DNA of 64,000 nucleotides from Codonopsis lanceolata (taxonomy: Eukaryota; Streptophyta; Magnoliopsida; Asterales; Campanulaceae). The stretch spans positions 169,797,824-169,861,823 of the forward strand of contig CM028377.1 in the NCBI GenBank assembly GCA_013146195.2, read 5' to 3'. The position numbers were made by a program, and so were the translations under genes. How positions within the stretch are numbered: position 1 is the stretch's first letter; each line of letters starts with the position of its first letter. Shown one piece after another: positions 1-9,128 of the stretch. The notes beneath the pieces are model-generated. The model saw only the letters and a list, made by a program, of their open reading frames with translations. It was not told the origin of the DNA and made no database searches.

Positions 1-660
1 TATTTCATGCCCTAAAATTTATTTTTCATGCATGCTTATGCTGCAGGGACATAGTAAATGCCATGAGAATATTTTCATGATTGGTGACATTTTATTTTCT
101 TCTTAGCGTCCCCCTAATGCAGCTTATTGGATAATAAATGCAAATACTGGATGCATATACTACTTTATTTGATGCAAATGCAATGCCTAAAAATTACAGT
201 ATGCTTATTAACATGATGCATGGGCATTCTTTATTCTATCATGCATACGATAATGCAGAATGTAGTACATATCTTTAAAATGCAAAACACACTTTTATGA
301 TGCCTAGAATGCAAAAAACGTTTATTTAGATGCAAAACAATACATAAAAAAAAATTTGTTTTTGTTTTTGTTTTTGTTTTTTGTTTTTTGTTTTGTTTTT
401 GTTTTTGTTTTTTTGGTTAAAACCTGTACAAACATTTACAATGCAATATAATTTTATATGATGCAAAATAATAAAAAACATGCAGACTCAAGACGCACGC
501 ACAAAGCAAAGCTATACCGATATCTAATAGGTAATGGCACGCTGTATCTCCAAAACGAATTTTAAAGGAATATACCTTCGGGCTCGAACAAGAATTTTTT
601 TTTTTTTTTTAATGATATGCGGGGAGAGGAAAAGGCAGTCACCCCCTCCTGTTGTCGGCC
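1..660. other. Tat-A non-coding spacer inside the antisense gene cassette
   Basis: No convincing coding region. The stretch is AT-rich, with a T/G simple repeat (units of T4-6 followed by G) at about 350-416 and scattered ATGCAAA-like words. The part at 480-590 matches 6700-6830 by eye (for example GGTAATGGCACGCTG against GGTAACGGCACACTG). In Tat-B that sequence lies between the PMD exon and the DUF7745-like gene, so this is the equivalent spacer of Tat-A and a PMD gene would be expected to the left of the window. Confidence 0.5.
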
Positions 661-675
661 ATATAATTGTTGCAG

Positions 676-941
676 GGCTACACTTGGCATAAGGCTATTC
701 TCATAACCCCTGCATTTTTCTTCGCAATCAGACAAGGCAGCAATGAATGGTCAGAACCCAAGTCGTCTGGCTATTTCAGGACAACGGCAGTGCGGATAAT
801 GAATAGGACGAGGACACTTTTGGTGCTTCTCATTCTGATGAGACTGAGCCTTTTCTGTGCCTTGCAGAAGAAGTATATGGGCCCGGCTGGGCGGACGCCG
901 CAGACATTGATGGACCACCTTGGGGCTTAGGCTGCAAATGA
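676..941 (+). pseudogene. C-terminal remnant of the DUF7745-like antisense ORF of Tat-A
   Basis: The last 40 or so codons are readable and end at TGA 939-941. An acidic stretch (DEDTFGASHSDE) is followed by EEVYGPGWADAADIDG. The same pattern closes the longer copy at 7117-8747 (EDEDTFGGSHAGE, then AEVYGHGWDVADADG), so the two are homologous. It runs opposite to gag-pol of Tat-A. The upstream part of the gene is deleted; a possible splice acceptor (TTGCAG) ends at 675. Function unknown. The assignment rests on similarity to the Tat-B copy, not on a recognised catalytic motif. Confidence 0.5.
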
Positions 942-1468
942 AGGATAGTTTTGGAGAAACAAGGGGGGGATATAGGCAATAAATAGATATGTACATTCAA
1001 TCAATGTATAATTTAAATGTCTTAATAAATATTCCTAAGTTGCACCTTAGGACTCATCATATTATATTTTAGTGTTTTATTGTGAGCTTCTTGTCGTGGT
1101 TTTTCTTCTTTTCCTTTTGTCAGTCGAGCCCCCTTGCATGCTAAAGACTGGAGGTAGGATGCCGAGGTTTCAGAGAGTGCTTTCCCTCCCCTTTTTCTCA
1201 TGATATATATATTTTTATTTGGCTCTAACTTTTGCCTAGGCTACCTGTCCGGGTTTTCAACCTTACAAGCCCTTATTTCTCTCCTTTTTTTTCATTTTTT
1301 TTAATTTGCTCTAAATTTTGCCTAGGCCGCCCTTTCGGGTTTTCAGCCTAGCGAGCCCTTATTTCTCTTTTTTTCTTTTTTTTATTTGCTCTACCTTTTG
1401 CCTAGGCCGCCTTTTCGGGGTTTTAACCTAGCGAGCTGGAGAGGGAAGCACTTGCCAGATAGGGTGGC
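942..1468. repeat. Tat-A convergent intergenic region with three copies of a 60-bp repeat
   Basis: This lies between two convergent genes, the antisense ORF (plus) and pol (minus). Three copies of a unit built around TTTTGCCTAGGCCGCC, TTTCGGG and CCTAGCGAGC start near 1227, 1313 and 1392. Tat-B has one copy (about 9042-9095) and Tat-C two (25783-25925). The position suggests a shared 3' end or terminator region; that is inference. Confidence 0.6.
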
Positions 1469-2650
1469 TCAAGCATAATACCTTTTAAGCTTGTTGAGAT
1501 TGGAGGGCTGAACAAGGTCTTATTTTTCCTGGTTTGTGAGGAGTATGGCACCTCCTGACCGGATCTCTTTGACAATATACTGCACATCGTGGAAGAGAGT
1601 GGTGGCAGCCTCTTGATAAGTAGCCCCCCGGCATTTTTCAGCCCAAACGACATGACATGATAGCAGTAGGTCTCCCAAAGGGGTGGTGAACGAGGTCTTT
1701 TCTTGGTCCTCTACTGCCATTTTGATTTGACTATAGCCCAGCATGCCGTCGACGAAGGATCTGATTTTTTGAGCAGCAACGGCGTCTACCACAATATTGA
1801 TATTGGGTAGAAGGAAGTCATTTTTGGGCGATGCCTTGATGAGGTCGCGAAAGTCCACGTAGATTCAGACTTTCCCGTTGGGCATGGGAACGGTCACTAT
1901 ATTGGACAGCCAGATCGGGTATTTTACTACCCGAATGAAATTGACACGCAGCTGCTTCATGATTTATTTTTTAACTTGTAGTGACCATTTCGGCTTGGTT
2001 CGGCAGAGCTTCTGCTTGACTGGCCGAGCATCCGGATATATGGGGATCCGGTGTTCGACTATGGCTGGATCTAGCCCCGACACATCTTCATAGGACCAGG
2101 CAAATATGTCCACGAACTCTTTGAGGAGATCAATGAGTGTTACCCTTTCAGAGCCTTGCAGACAGTTGCCAATTTTGCCTCCTTTGATTTCATTGTCCAG
2201 CCCCAGATTGATAGTGGATCAGTCTTCAGTTGCCGTGAATGATGTTGTTCCTGGTGCTCAACTGACTTTACAAGCTCAAGCAAATAATTTTTTATCTTTT
2301 GGGTCCTTTTCATTAAATGACTCATCATTATAATTCTTTAATGCGTCTTTTAATGTAGGTGCAACTAAGAAATAAGTAAAGACATTTAGATTATTATTAA
2401 AAGCAAACCGTACAGGGTTTATTACATTATTGAGGACCTGGGGTTTGAGATCCTCAATTTTAGGGAGCGGATCGGTAGATGACCAATCCGTAAAGCTAGG
2501 GAAAGGAATAGGGATAATAAATCCGAAGCGGTTTACCAGATCTGTGAGCGTCAAAAGCGGGCCGGTCGTAGTATACTAGTTCTGCAGAGGCTTATTAGAA
2601 ATAGGCTCAAACTCAGCAAGGAGCTCTTTTATAATAAGTGCCTTCATCCA
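1469..2650 (-). pseudogene. Tat-A pol remnant: protease-RT linker, RT N-terminus, then integrase C-terminus (internal deletion)
   Basis: Read on the minus strand, this begins in the linker before RT (DLVNRFGFIIP, PLPKIEDLKPQ). It continues into the RT fingers (DLIKASPKNDFLLPNI, FVDGMLGYSQIKMA, EDQEKTSFTTP) and at about 1590 jumps to the integrase tail (YIVKEIR, then KLKRYYA and stop TGA at 1469-1471). Compared with Tat-B, the RT palm with its YVDD box, both RNases H and the integrase zinc finger and core are all missing. Frameshifts break the ORF. Tat-C has the same junction, so the deletion is inherited. Polymerase and integrase activity are impossible from this copy. Confidence 0.8.
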
Positions 2651-2723
2651 TCATACCCTAGAAAGTTGTCCCCCAAATTTTCTTTAGGAACTTCTTGGTT
2701 TAGAATTTTAAGCATCATGGTTT

Positions 2724-3435
2724 TCAAATTTTCGATGTCAGCCTCCATTTTGGCGGGCAGGCTTGGTTAATTTCTGGCTGCGGTACCTGGTAAGGATTTT
2801 GGGCTGGGTATGGATATTGGGCTAGATATGGATATTGGGTTGGATAGGGATATTGGATAGGGTAAGGATTTTGGGCAATATAGGGATTCTGGGTTGACGG
2901 ATTTTGGGCAGTATAGGGATTCTGGGTTGGCGGATTTTGGGCAATATAGGGATATTGGTTTGGATAATGATATTGGATAGGATAAGGATTTTGGGTAGGA
3001 TAAGGATTTTGGGTAAGATAGGGATATTGGATTGGATAAGGATTTTGGGTAGGATTGGGATTTTGGATAGGACAAGGATTTTGGGTAGGATAGGGATATT
3101 GGTTTGGATAAAGATATTGGGTAGGATAGGGAAATTGGATAGGGTATGGAGAGTATGATGACAATGGGTTAAAACTTTGGAAATAATAGGTATCTGGTGG
3201 GTTGATGTTTGGCTGAAAAGTTGGATTTGGGAACATGGAAGGTTGATGCTTCTTGGGGGACTGCAGGGGAAGGGATTACCTCACCACTGGATTTTAAATT
3301 TTGCACCAGGTTAGCCATTTGGCTCATTATATGATCAGTCAGTGCATCCAAATTTTGGTCTAGCCATTGCCGCATTGCTGGAGTCGGAACGTACCTTGGA
3401 GCCCCTATAGCGGACTGCTCACTTTCTGCTGCCAT
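2724..3435 (-). pseudogene. Tat-A gag-like protein with hexapeptide repeats
   Basis: The start at 3435 (MAAESEQSAIG) is chosen because the Tat-C copy begins with the matching MAVENEQSA. Residues 1-70 resemble a gag N-terminus (RQWLDQNLDALTDHIMSQM). A frameshift near 3230 moves into a frame with about 25 units of the type NPYPTQ/YPYPIQ, ending with KWRLTSKI. Capsid and zinc-knuckle regions present in Tat-B (20500-20783) are absent, because the repeat domain is joined almost directly to the linker region. Probably a non-functional or accessory gag product. Confidence 0.65.
2787..3150 (-). repeat. Array of 18-bp units encoding (N/Y)PYPxQ
   Basis: About 20 imperfect 18-bp units (plus-strand form TAGGGATATTGGATTGGA-like), each giving six residues with Tyr, Pro and Gln. 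The homologous array in Tat-C (24268-24440) has roughly half as many units. Replication slippage or unequal exchange explains the length change. Confidence 0.85.
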
Positions 3436-4176
3436 CTTGCACCCTCTGAACGGATTCTGCCCTTGTCTGCTCTGATACTGATACCCTCTGTTCTAATTTT
3501 TGCACTTATTTCCCGTATCAACCGGCCAGTACTATCTCTGCTTTTCTAAATTCGGGCCAGATTTCTAAGGAAAAGGGGTTATGGAGGAGGTATCAGAAGG
3601 CTGGCTGAAGGCTTTCTGGGTTTGGAGTACAGCGTGCCTTTATTAGTATTTTTTATTATTATTTGTTTTCCCTACAATTGACCGGATAAGCACCTGCTTT
3701 ATTTTGACGGTCTCAGGGCTTTTCTGGAACAGTGGATTTTTTCTTCAGAGTATAGGACCAACATATTCCACCTGCCTTTCGACTCTCCAGGACCGGACTG
3801 ATCCCAGGTGAAGGGCTTATACTCTTTCCAGGATCCACCATTCAAAATGGTCTAGGTCGAGCATCAGAGAATAATAAATCAGCCCCTGCGTATTTATTAT
3901 TGTATTTTTTTTGTTGCGCAATTATTATTTTTTATTATTATTTTTCATCATTTTCATTTTTTTTTGACTTGCGCACTTATTTCTTTTTATACATATACAT
4001 ATAAAAAAAAATTTAATAATAATTGACAGAATGAATGCATATATGTACAAATGTACAGAATAAAAAGGAAAAATGAACAGAAAGAAATAATAATACAGAG
4101 CCGGAAATAAAGCAATAATTAAAATAAAGCCCCGACCCTTTTATTGTGCTGCCCGGAATTTTTATTTGTAACATAG

Positions 4177-4219
<43 letters not shown>

Positions 4220-4500
4220 TTTTAATTTTTTTTTTGATTTTTCAAGCTTTTTTCGGATTTTTTTTTTCGATTTTTTTTTTGCTTTTTTTTAGGAATATTT
4301 TTAAATACACCTGTAATAGTTATCGGAATGAAACTGCTGCAAGAAAGAGGATCATAACCACAAATATAGACACAGATGTATAAGAACGCAATATTCAAAT
4401 GCATAAATTAATATAACAAGCATACTTTAGCAAGAACCAAATAAAAACTAAAAAGTTTTATTTTATGAGTCTAGCCCTCCATTTTATTTAAAATAAAACA
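3436..4500 (-). other. Tat-A 5' leader between PBS and gag
   Basis: Non-coding. It contains a (TA)n run at about 4171-4210, T-rich tracts at 4211-4290 and a block at 3660-3880 that matches 23670-23890 of Tat-C in reverse (CCGGATAAGCACCTGCTT, GACCTAGACCATTT on the other strand). The matching positions in both elements identify it as the untranslated leader, not flanking DNA. Confidence 0.7.
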
Positions 4501-4520
4501 ACTCCCCAGCAGAGTCTCCA
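4501..4520 (-). promoter_or_regulatory. Primer binding site of Tat-A
   Basis: The minus strand reads TGGAGACTCTGCTGGGGA two bases inside the LTR end. Tat-C has the same site with TGGCGACTCTGCTGGGGA, so Tat-A carries one substitution. From memory this type of site is the tRNA-Arg-primed PBS described for Ogre-like elements; the tRNA identity was not checked. Confidence 0.75.
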
Positions 4521-4549
4521 CTATGGGTTCTCAGGACGTGCGTCCGCGC

Positions 4550-5006
4550 GCCCTTAGATAGGGGTGCGCATACGTGCGGATGCGGTGACATCCACTGCTC
4601 TCGTTCTACCCTCCCTTTTTTAGGGGAAGACAAAATCAAAAGTGTGAGAGGAGTGCTGTCTAAGATAGCGCGTTGGAATGCGCCTCGGTTGCCTTTAATG
4701 GATTTTTGATCCAATATGGGAACTTTTGGGTTTCCCGCATCAAGTTATCCCTTTTTTAGGGGATACCAGGATATGAGAATGCATCACCCTTTCATTCTCA
4801 TTTTCCCTTTTTTAGGGGAAAACGGAAAACTGCAAAAAAGGATGTTGCGACGCCCCCACTTTGGATTTTATTAAAAATAACCTTATGGCCCGTTTCGGAT
4901 CACTATGGGAGCTTTGGGTTTCCCGCATCAAGTTATCCCTTGTTTAGGGGATACCAGGATATGGGAATATATCACCCTTCCATTCTCATTCTCCCTTTTT
5001 TAGGGG
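4550..5006. repeat. Dispersed CCCTTTTTTAGGGG palindromes in the Tat-A LTR
   Basis: Short self-complementary units occur at about 4550-4564, 4613-4626, 4749-4762, 4804-4818, 4937-4950 and 4992-5006, embedded in two longer ~190-bp duplicated blocks (GGTTTCCCGCATCAAGTTATC at 4729 and 4917). Tat-C has the matching set at 22392-22845. Confidence 0.8.
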
Positions 5007-5953
5007 AAAACGGAAAAGTGCAAAGAAGGAGTGTTGCGAGGCCCCACTGGATCCAAAAAGTTTTAGAGTCACCATCTTTATTTTAAAGCAAAAATAAAGC
5101 AAAACCAGAAAAAAAGAGAACCAGAGATAGAAAACGGGTTCGAAGGCTAAGTTACGAGTTGGGAAGGTGCTAGGCACCCAACTCGCCCTTTCGGTCTCAA
5201 AATAGTTTTTTGGCTAAAGTATGCTTATTGTTATATTTATTTAGCAAATAAATAAAGCATTAAAAGACAGGAAAATAAAGCAAATACATCAATGGCTACA
5301 TTATTTACGGACTTGCAGCCATTTCCTTACAATAATTACAAATGCATTTAAAAATATTTGGTCATTATAACGGCTCTTTACATAATATTTCCTATTCTAA
5401 TCTGGGCACCACAATGGCTTATATTGACTACATTGGGCCGGATTTAAATAAGGACTTTTATAAATAATAAATAAATAAGTAAACAAATAAAACACCCTTA
5501 AAGGCTATTACCTTTTAAAACGGGGTGTGCTCACTCTGTCCTTCTCGGGAGAGGGAGAGTTTTATTGCTGTTGCTGATGTGATTCGGGCAGAGTGACAGC
5601 TTATTTATGGTAGTTTTGGCTTACTCAGTCGGGCAGAATGACGGCCTAATTTTGGTGGTTTTGGTTTATTTGGTTGGGCGGAATAACGGCTTATTTCTGG
5701 TGATTTCGGACTATTTACTCGGGTAGAGTAACGGCTTACTTTATGGTTTTTGGGCCGAGGAAATATGGTGGATACCTAACTAAAGGGCTAGGGATCATTT
5801 TAACCGGTTGGATTTGTGTTTAGAGGAGGTTTGGCAGGGTTTTGAGGCTTTATGAGAGGAGGGGATCGCACACTGCGTAAAAATTACGCAGAGTTTTCCT
5901 GGGCTTCAAGCCTTCGTCGAAAAAAATCTCCCTCAAAGCGTAGCCAGGGACCT

Positions 5954-5963
5954 CTATTTATAG
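5954..5963 (-). promoter_or_regulatory. TATA box of the Tat-A LTR
   Basis: The minus strand reads CTATAAATAG. The same box lies in the Tat-C LTR (21293-21302) and a close form in the Tat-D LTR (52785-52793), always in the U3-like half. Confidence 0.65.
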
Positions 5964-6258
5964 TTGGATTTGTGCTTCATCGGCTTGTATCGTGTGCTTG
6001 ACATTTTGTACAATGAGTTAACGTGATCGAGCACTATTCAGGACCTTGGCGCGGCCAAATAGCAAGTTGGGCGCGACGCCAAAGGGCAAAACTTCCTCAT
6101 TTTTCAACACTTTTCCCCCCTGCAGTTCACTATTCATGCATCCTACTTTCTCCTTTTGCATTTTCAACCCTGTAACTTGACATTTTGTTAAGTTTAAGCA
6201 GTTCTTGATATCACATGCCAGAGTTACATATCAGGGGTACGAAATTGGGGTGTCTACA

Positions 6259-6613
6259 TCGCGGTATACTTTTTTTTCTTTTTCATACTTGCATCATTCT
6301 TTTTTTCTTTTCAAGGTTGACACATATTTTTTTTTTGTTCTACACCTTTTCCCATGTTGATGTGTCTTCGTACAAGAAGTTGTTAAGGGGCTTTTTCAGC
6401 ATCAACAAATTGTATCAGCAGCTTCTAGACGAGTTCACTTGTCGGGGAAATGATGCTGTGAGGCAGACTAGGCGTCGGGGCGAGGATGATGATGATGATG
6501 CCGGTAGATTGAGTCATGCTCGGGCGAGGGGACGAGAGTGCAAGATTGGCGGGACCAGCCTTCGGGTCATGGGTGGCAGCTTTGGTAGGAGCAGATCTTC
6601 TCGTGGTCATTAG
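6259..6613 (+). pseudogene. Last exon of the antisense PMD gene of Tat-B, cut by the Tat-A LTR
   Basis: From 6357 the frame reads VDVSSYKKLLRGFFSINKLY, then CRGNDAVRQTRRRGEDDDDD and a basic Gly/Arg/Ser tail ending at TAG 6611-6613. The final exon at 63679-63933 gives VDAPSYRKVVKAFF, CRGNDTISRSRSRGDDD and a similar tail, so both belong to one gene family. The preceding pyrimidine-rich stretch resembles an intron end but lacks a clean AG at the junction. Everything upstream was removed from view by the Tat-A insertion. The acidic-then-basic tail suggests nucleic-acid binding or nuclear location (inference). Confidence 0.65.
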
Positions 6614-7116
6614 CTCCTTTTACATGCATTTATTAGCTTTTTTGCTGTACCAGACTCTGTACACATTTCTAAATGCAATGTATTATTACTTTTTTACGAT
6701 GCATGACTCAAATGCGAAGACTCAATTATTCTAGAAATAAAAGAAATCTAGACCATTATCAAGGGGTAACGGCACACTGCAGTTTATGGATGGAGATTTG
6801 GAGGGATACACCTTTGGATTTAAAATGGGCTTTTATGGCATTCTGTGGGGCTCCTAGGTGCCACCCATAATGGCTGTAGGCGCCGCTCCCAGAGTGGTTA
6901 TGGGTGGCGCCCATGGCTTCTACTGTGCATTCCTGTTTCAGCCACTATTCATGCACTTTGCTCAAAATTCATATGTTTCTTCGATTTTCAGTTTAAAAGG
7001 AAGCTGAGGCATCGTCTATTTTCACCATTCATTCGCCTTTCTTTCTCTTCTATCTGAGCTCCCTCTTTGTTCTATCTCCCCCTTCTTTAGTCAGATATAT
7101 TTTTTTGTCTTTTTCC
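6614..7116 (+). promoter_or_regulatory. Spacer and probable promoter/leader of the DUF7745-like antisense gene
   Basis: Non-coding. 6845-6965 has the order GTGGGGCTCC, GGCGCCGCTCCC, GGTGGCGCCCA, CAGCCACTATTCATGCAC. A near-parallel order occurs in the upstream part of the Tat-C LTR (20958-21050: GTGTGGCTCCC, GGCATGGCGCC, GGTGGCGCCCA, CAGCCACTGTTCATCAC). A CT-rich leader follows, and TTTTTCCAG at about 7108-7116 looks like a splice acceptor just before the ATG. Confidence 0.45.
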
Positions 7117-8747
7117 AGAGATGGTCGTATTTGTTCACACGGCTTTGGACATAGAGCTTTATGAGAATGATCTAGACTTCTAGATACTTTCCTTGCGGGT
7201 AAAGGAGCGAGAGTGGTTTGAGCACATTTATGGGTATCGATGCCTGCTGTCATGGTGGACCATGCGCATTAATTGGGATATGCTGAGGGGAGCTTTAGGT
7301 TCTGGTTAGTGCAGAGCCACCTTTTTAACTTCTGCCTGAACAAGATGTGCCCCACCTTTGAGGAGTTTTGTGGTATGGTGGGGATGCCGGCCATTGGGCT
7401 TATCGTTGTGCCTTCTGTGTGGAGGCGCCCTTTTATGGCAATACGGGAGTTGTTCAGCTCGACTCGCGAAGCTACTCCGGGTTTTTATAATGGAGTCAAT
7501 TTTAATTTGACTGTTCTTCCTGCTGCCTTTACTGAATATAGGGAAGATGACCCAGTCTACCTACGGCGTCGGTTGGCTGCCCTTTTTCTTTGCGCTATGG
7601 GGCGGTACCTTCTGGTGGGCCGACCCAGATTTATAGACGTGCGGTTCGTGGACCTGGTAATGCAGGTTCGGGACCGCCGGGTAAATATTATCCCGGTCAT
7701 TTTGGTTGAAACCTTGTTTGGCCTAAACAATTTTTCGTCTCGTGAGGAGATGTTTCCTTCTAGCAGCCCTCTCTTGATCCATATATGGCTGGAGGAGCAC
7801 CTTAACTGGGTGATGGGTCCAGTGCTCATGGGAGGAATGTATGATCTCGGGCGCTATGGCTCTCGCGGCCATTATCACTAGACCAATTTTTTGGAGCATG
7901 ATTGGATTGAGTACTTTTTCCATTGGCTCCATGGAGATCATCTGGGTAGTCAACCATTAGCGGATCCGCAACTTTTTTATGTTTATCGGGGGCTACGCCC
8001 AGGTCATCTTGCCGGGTCTTGAGAATACCACCTTTTACCTGGCGTACCGGGTCCTTCGCCAGTTTGGCAGAGAGTAGGTCATTCCGGATGTGAGCCGTCC
8101 TCTGACTGAGGAGTTGCAGATGACTAGAGAAGTGGGCAATCTCATTCTTGATATGTAGGAGCTCAACTTTCCTTTACGGGAATCAGCTTATGCCTTTTCT
8201 GAGTATATGCTTTTATCCCATGAGTATCTATCATGGGTGCTGGTCGCTGCTGAGGGGGATTCCCGTGTCATTAGGCACGTACTGAGGCAGATCCTCAATC
8301 GACGAGTGAGCAGTGGCATAGACGCTCGCTAAATGGAAATCGGCGAGGATCTGAAAAGCTCGGGGCTGGTAGTTCCTCAGGCTCTGTAGGAGGACTTTCG
8401 GCGAGTGCATGGCCTTGGTGCCCGGATGGCCCCTGATCCTGATAAGGCAGGTCCCAGTAATGCACCTCCCCGATTGAGCAATGCAAGTCGGCGATGCAAT
8501 CCCCGGCCTGAAGATGAAGCTAATCTCCCTTAGGCTGGCAGAAGTACTACCCATAGAGGTGATGGCGCTGGCCCAAGTCGTCCTGGTATCCAAGACAATG
8601 GCGATGCTGATGACGAGGAGGATGAGGACACCTTTGGAGGTTCTCACGCTGGGGAGATTGGGGCTTCTTCTGTACCTCGCAGAAGTATATGGTCACGGAT
8701 GGGATGTCGCAGACGCTGATGGACAGTTTCTGGGTAGAGCTGCATGA
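7117..8747 (+). pseudogene. DUF7745-like antisense ORF of Tat-B
   Basis: An ATG follows the possible acceptor (MVVFVHTALDIELYEND). After one stop and a frame change near 7270, a 200-residue frame is open (7273-7881): FRFWLVQSHLFNFCLNKMCP, TFEEFCGMVGMP, VVPSVWRRPFMAI, DVRFVDLVMQV. The 'FW...F.F....PT.EE' pattern recalls the DUF7745 family found in plant gypsy elements; this is recognition by eye. Further frames continue to TGA 8745-8747 with an acidic segment and AEVYGHGWDVADADG. At least five stops or frameshifts make it a pseudogene. It converges with pol. Biochemical role unknown. Confidence 0.5.
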
Positions 8748-9128
8748 AAAAAAAGGATAGCTGGGGGGGAATAGGGGATATAGGTAGCATGTATATAGGC
8801 AAGTGTACAGAAATAAAGGCTAATCCATATGCCTTAGACACTTATTCCTAAGCTGCACCTTATAGACTGCATTATATTTTTATTTTGATGTTTTTTATGA
8901 TCTCTGTCGTGGCTTTTCTCTTTGGTTAGTCAAGACCATCTTCTCTGAGCATGCTGAAGACTTCGGCAGGCCGAAGATCAGATGCTGAGGATTTGGAAAC
9001 TGCATTCCCTCTCCTTTTCTCCTGTTTTTCTTTTTTTTATGCTCTAACTTTTGCCTAGGTCGCCCTTTCGGGTTTTCAACCTAGCGAGCTTGAGAGAAAA
9101 GCAATTTGCAAGATAATTTTTTTTTGAT
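8748..9128. other. Tat-B convergent 3' region
   Basis: Non-coding. It contains a single copy of the TTTTGCCTAGG / CGCCCTTTCGGG / CCTAGCGAGC unit at about 9042-9095 and sequence matching 960-1200 of Tat-A (TTATTCCTAAGCTGCACCTTA). Confidence 0.6.

Larger units (their letters stand above)
4522..6258 (-). mobile_element. 5' LTR of Tat-A (Ty3/gypsy, Tat/Ogre-like)
   Basis: On the minus strand the LTR starts TGTAGACACCCCAATTTCG at 6258 and ends next to the PBS (ACCCATA, from an expected ACCCACA). Length 1737 bp. It shares blocks with the LTRs at 20784-22883 and 51795-53171, including the ACCGAAAGGGCGAGTTGGG box (5170-5200). It cuts into the PMD exon remnant of Tat-B. The five bases to its right, TCGCG (6259-6263), are the candidate target-site copy; the partner lies outside the window. 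No polypurine tract lies to its right, which argues it is a 5' LTR and not the 3' LTR of Tat-B. Confidence 0.85.

Noticed and set aside
2787..3150. Regularly spaced short repeats resembling a CRISPR array
   Set aside because: The units are contiguous 18-bp codon repeats without unique spacers, lie in a gag frame, and the window is from a plant genome.
2904..3158. Plus-strand Gly/Ile/Arg-rich ORF of 84 codons
   Set aside because: It is the antisense shadow of the gag hexapeptide array.
4522..6258. Reading this LTR as the 3' LTR of Tat-B
   Set aside because: No polypurine tract lies at its right border, and a PBS and leader follow on its left, so it is the 5' LTR of Tat-A inserted in Tat-B.
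7117..8747. A host gene captured next to Tat-B
   Set aside because: The same sequence end is present in Tat-A and Tat-C at the same place relative to pol, so it belongs to the element.
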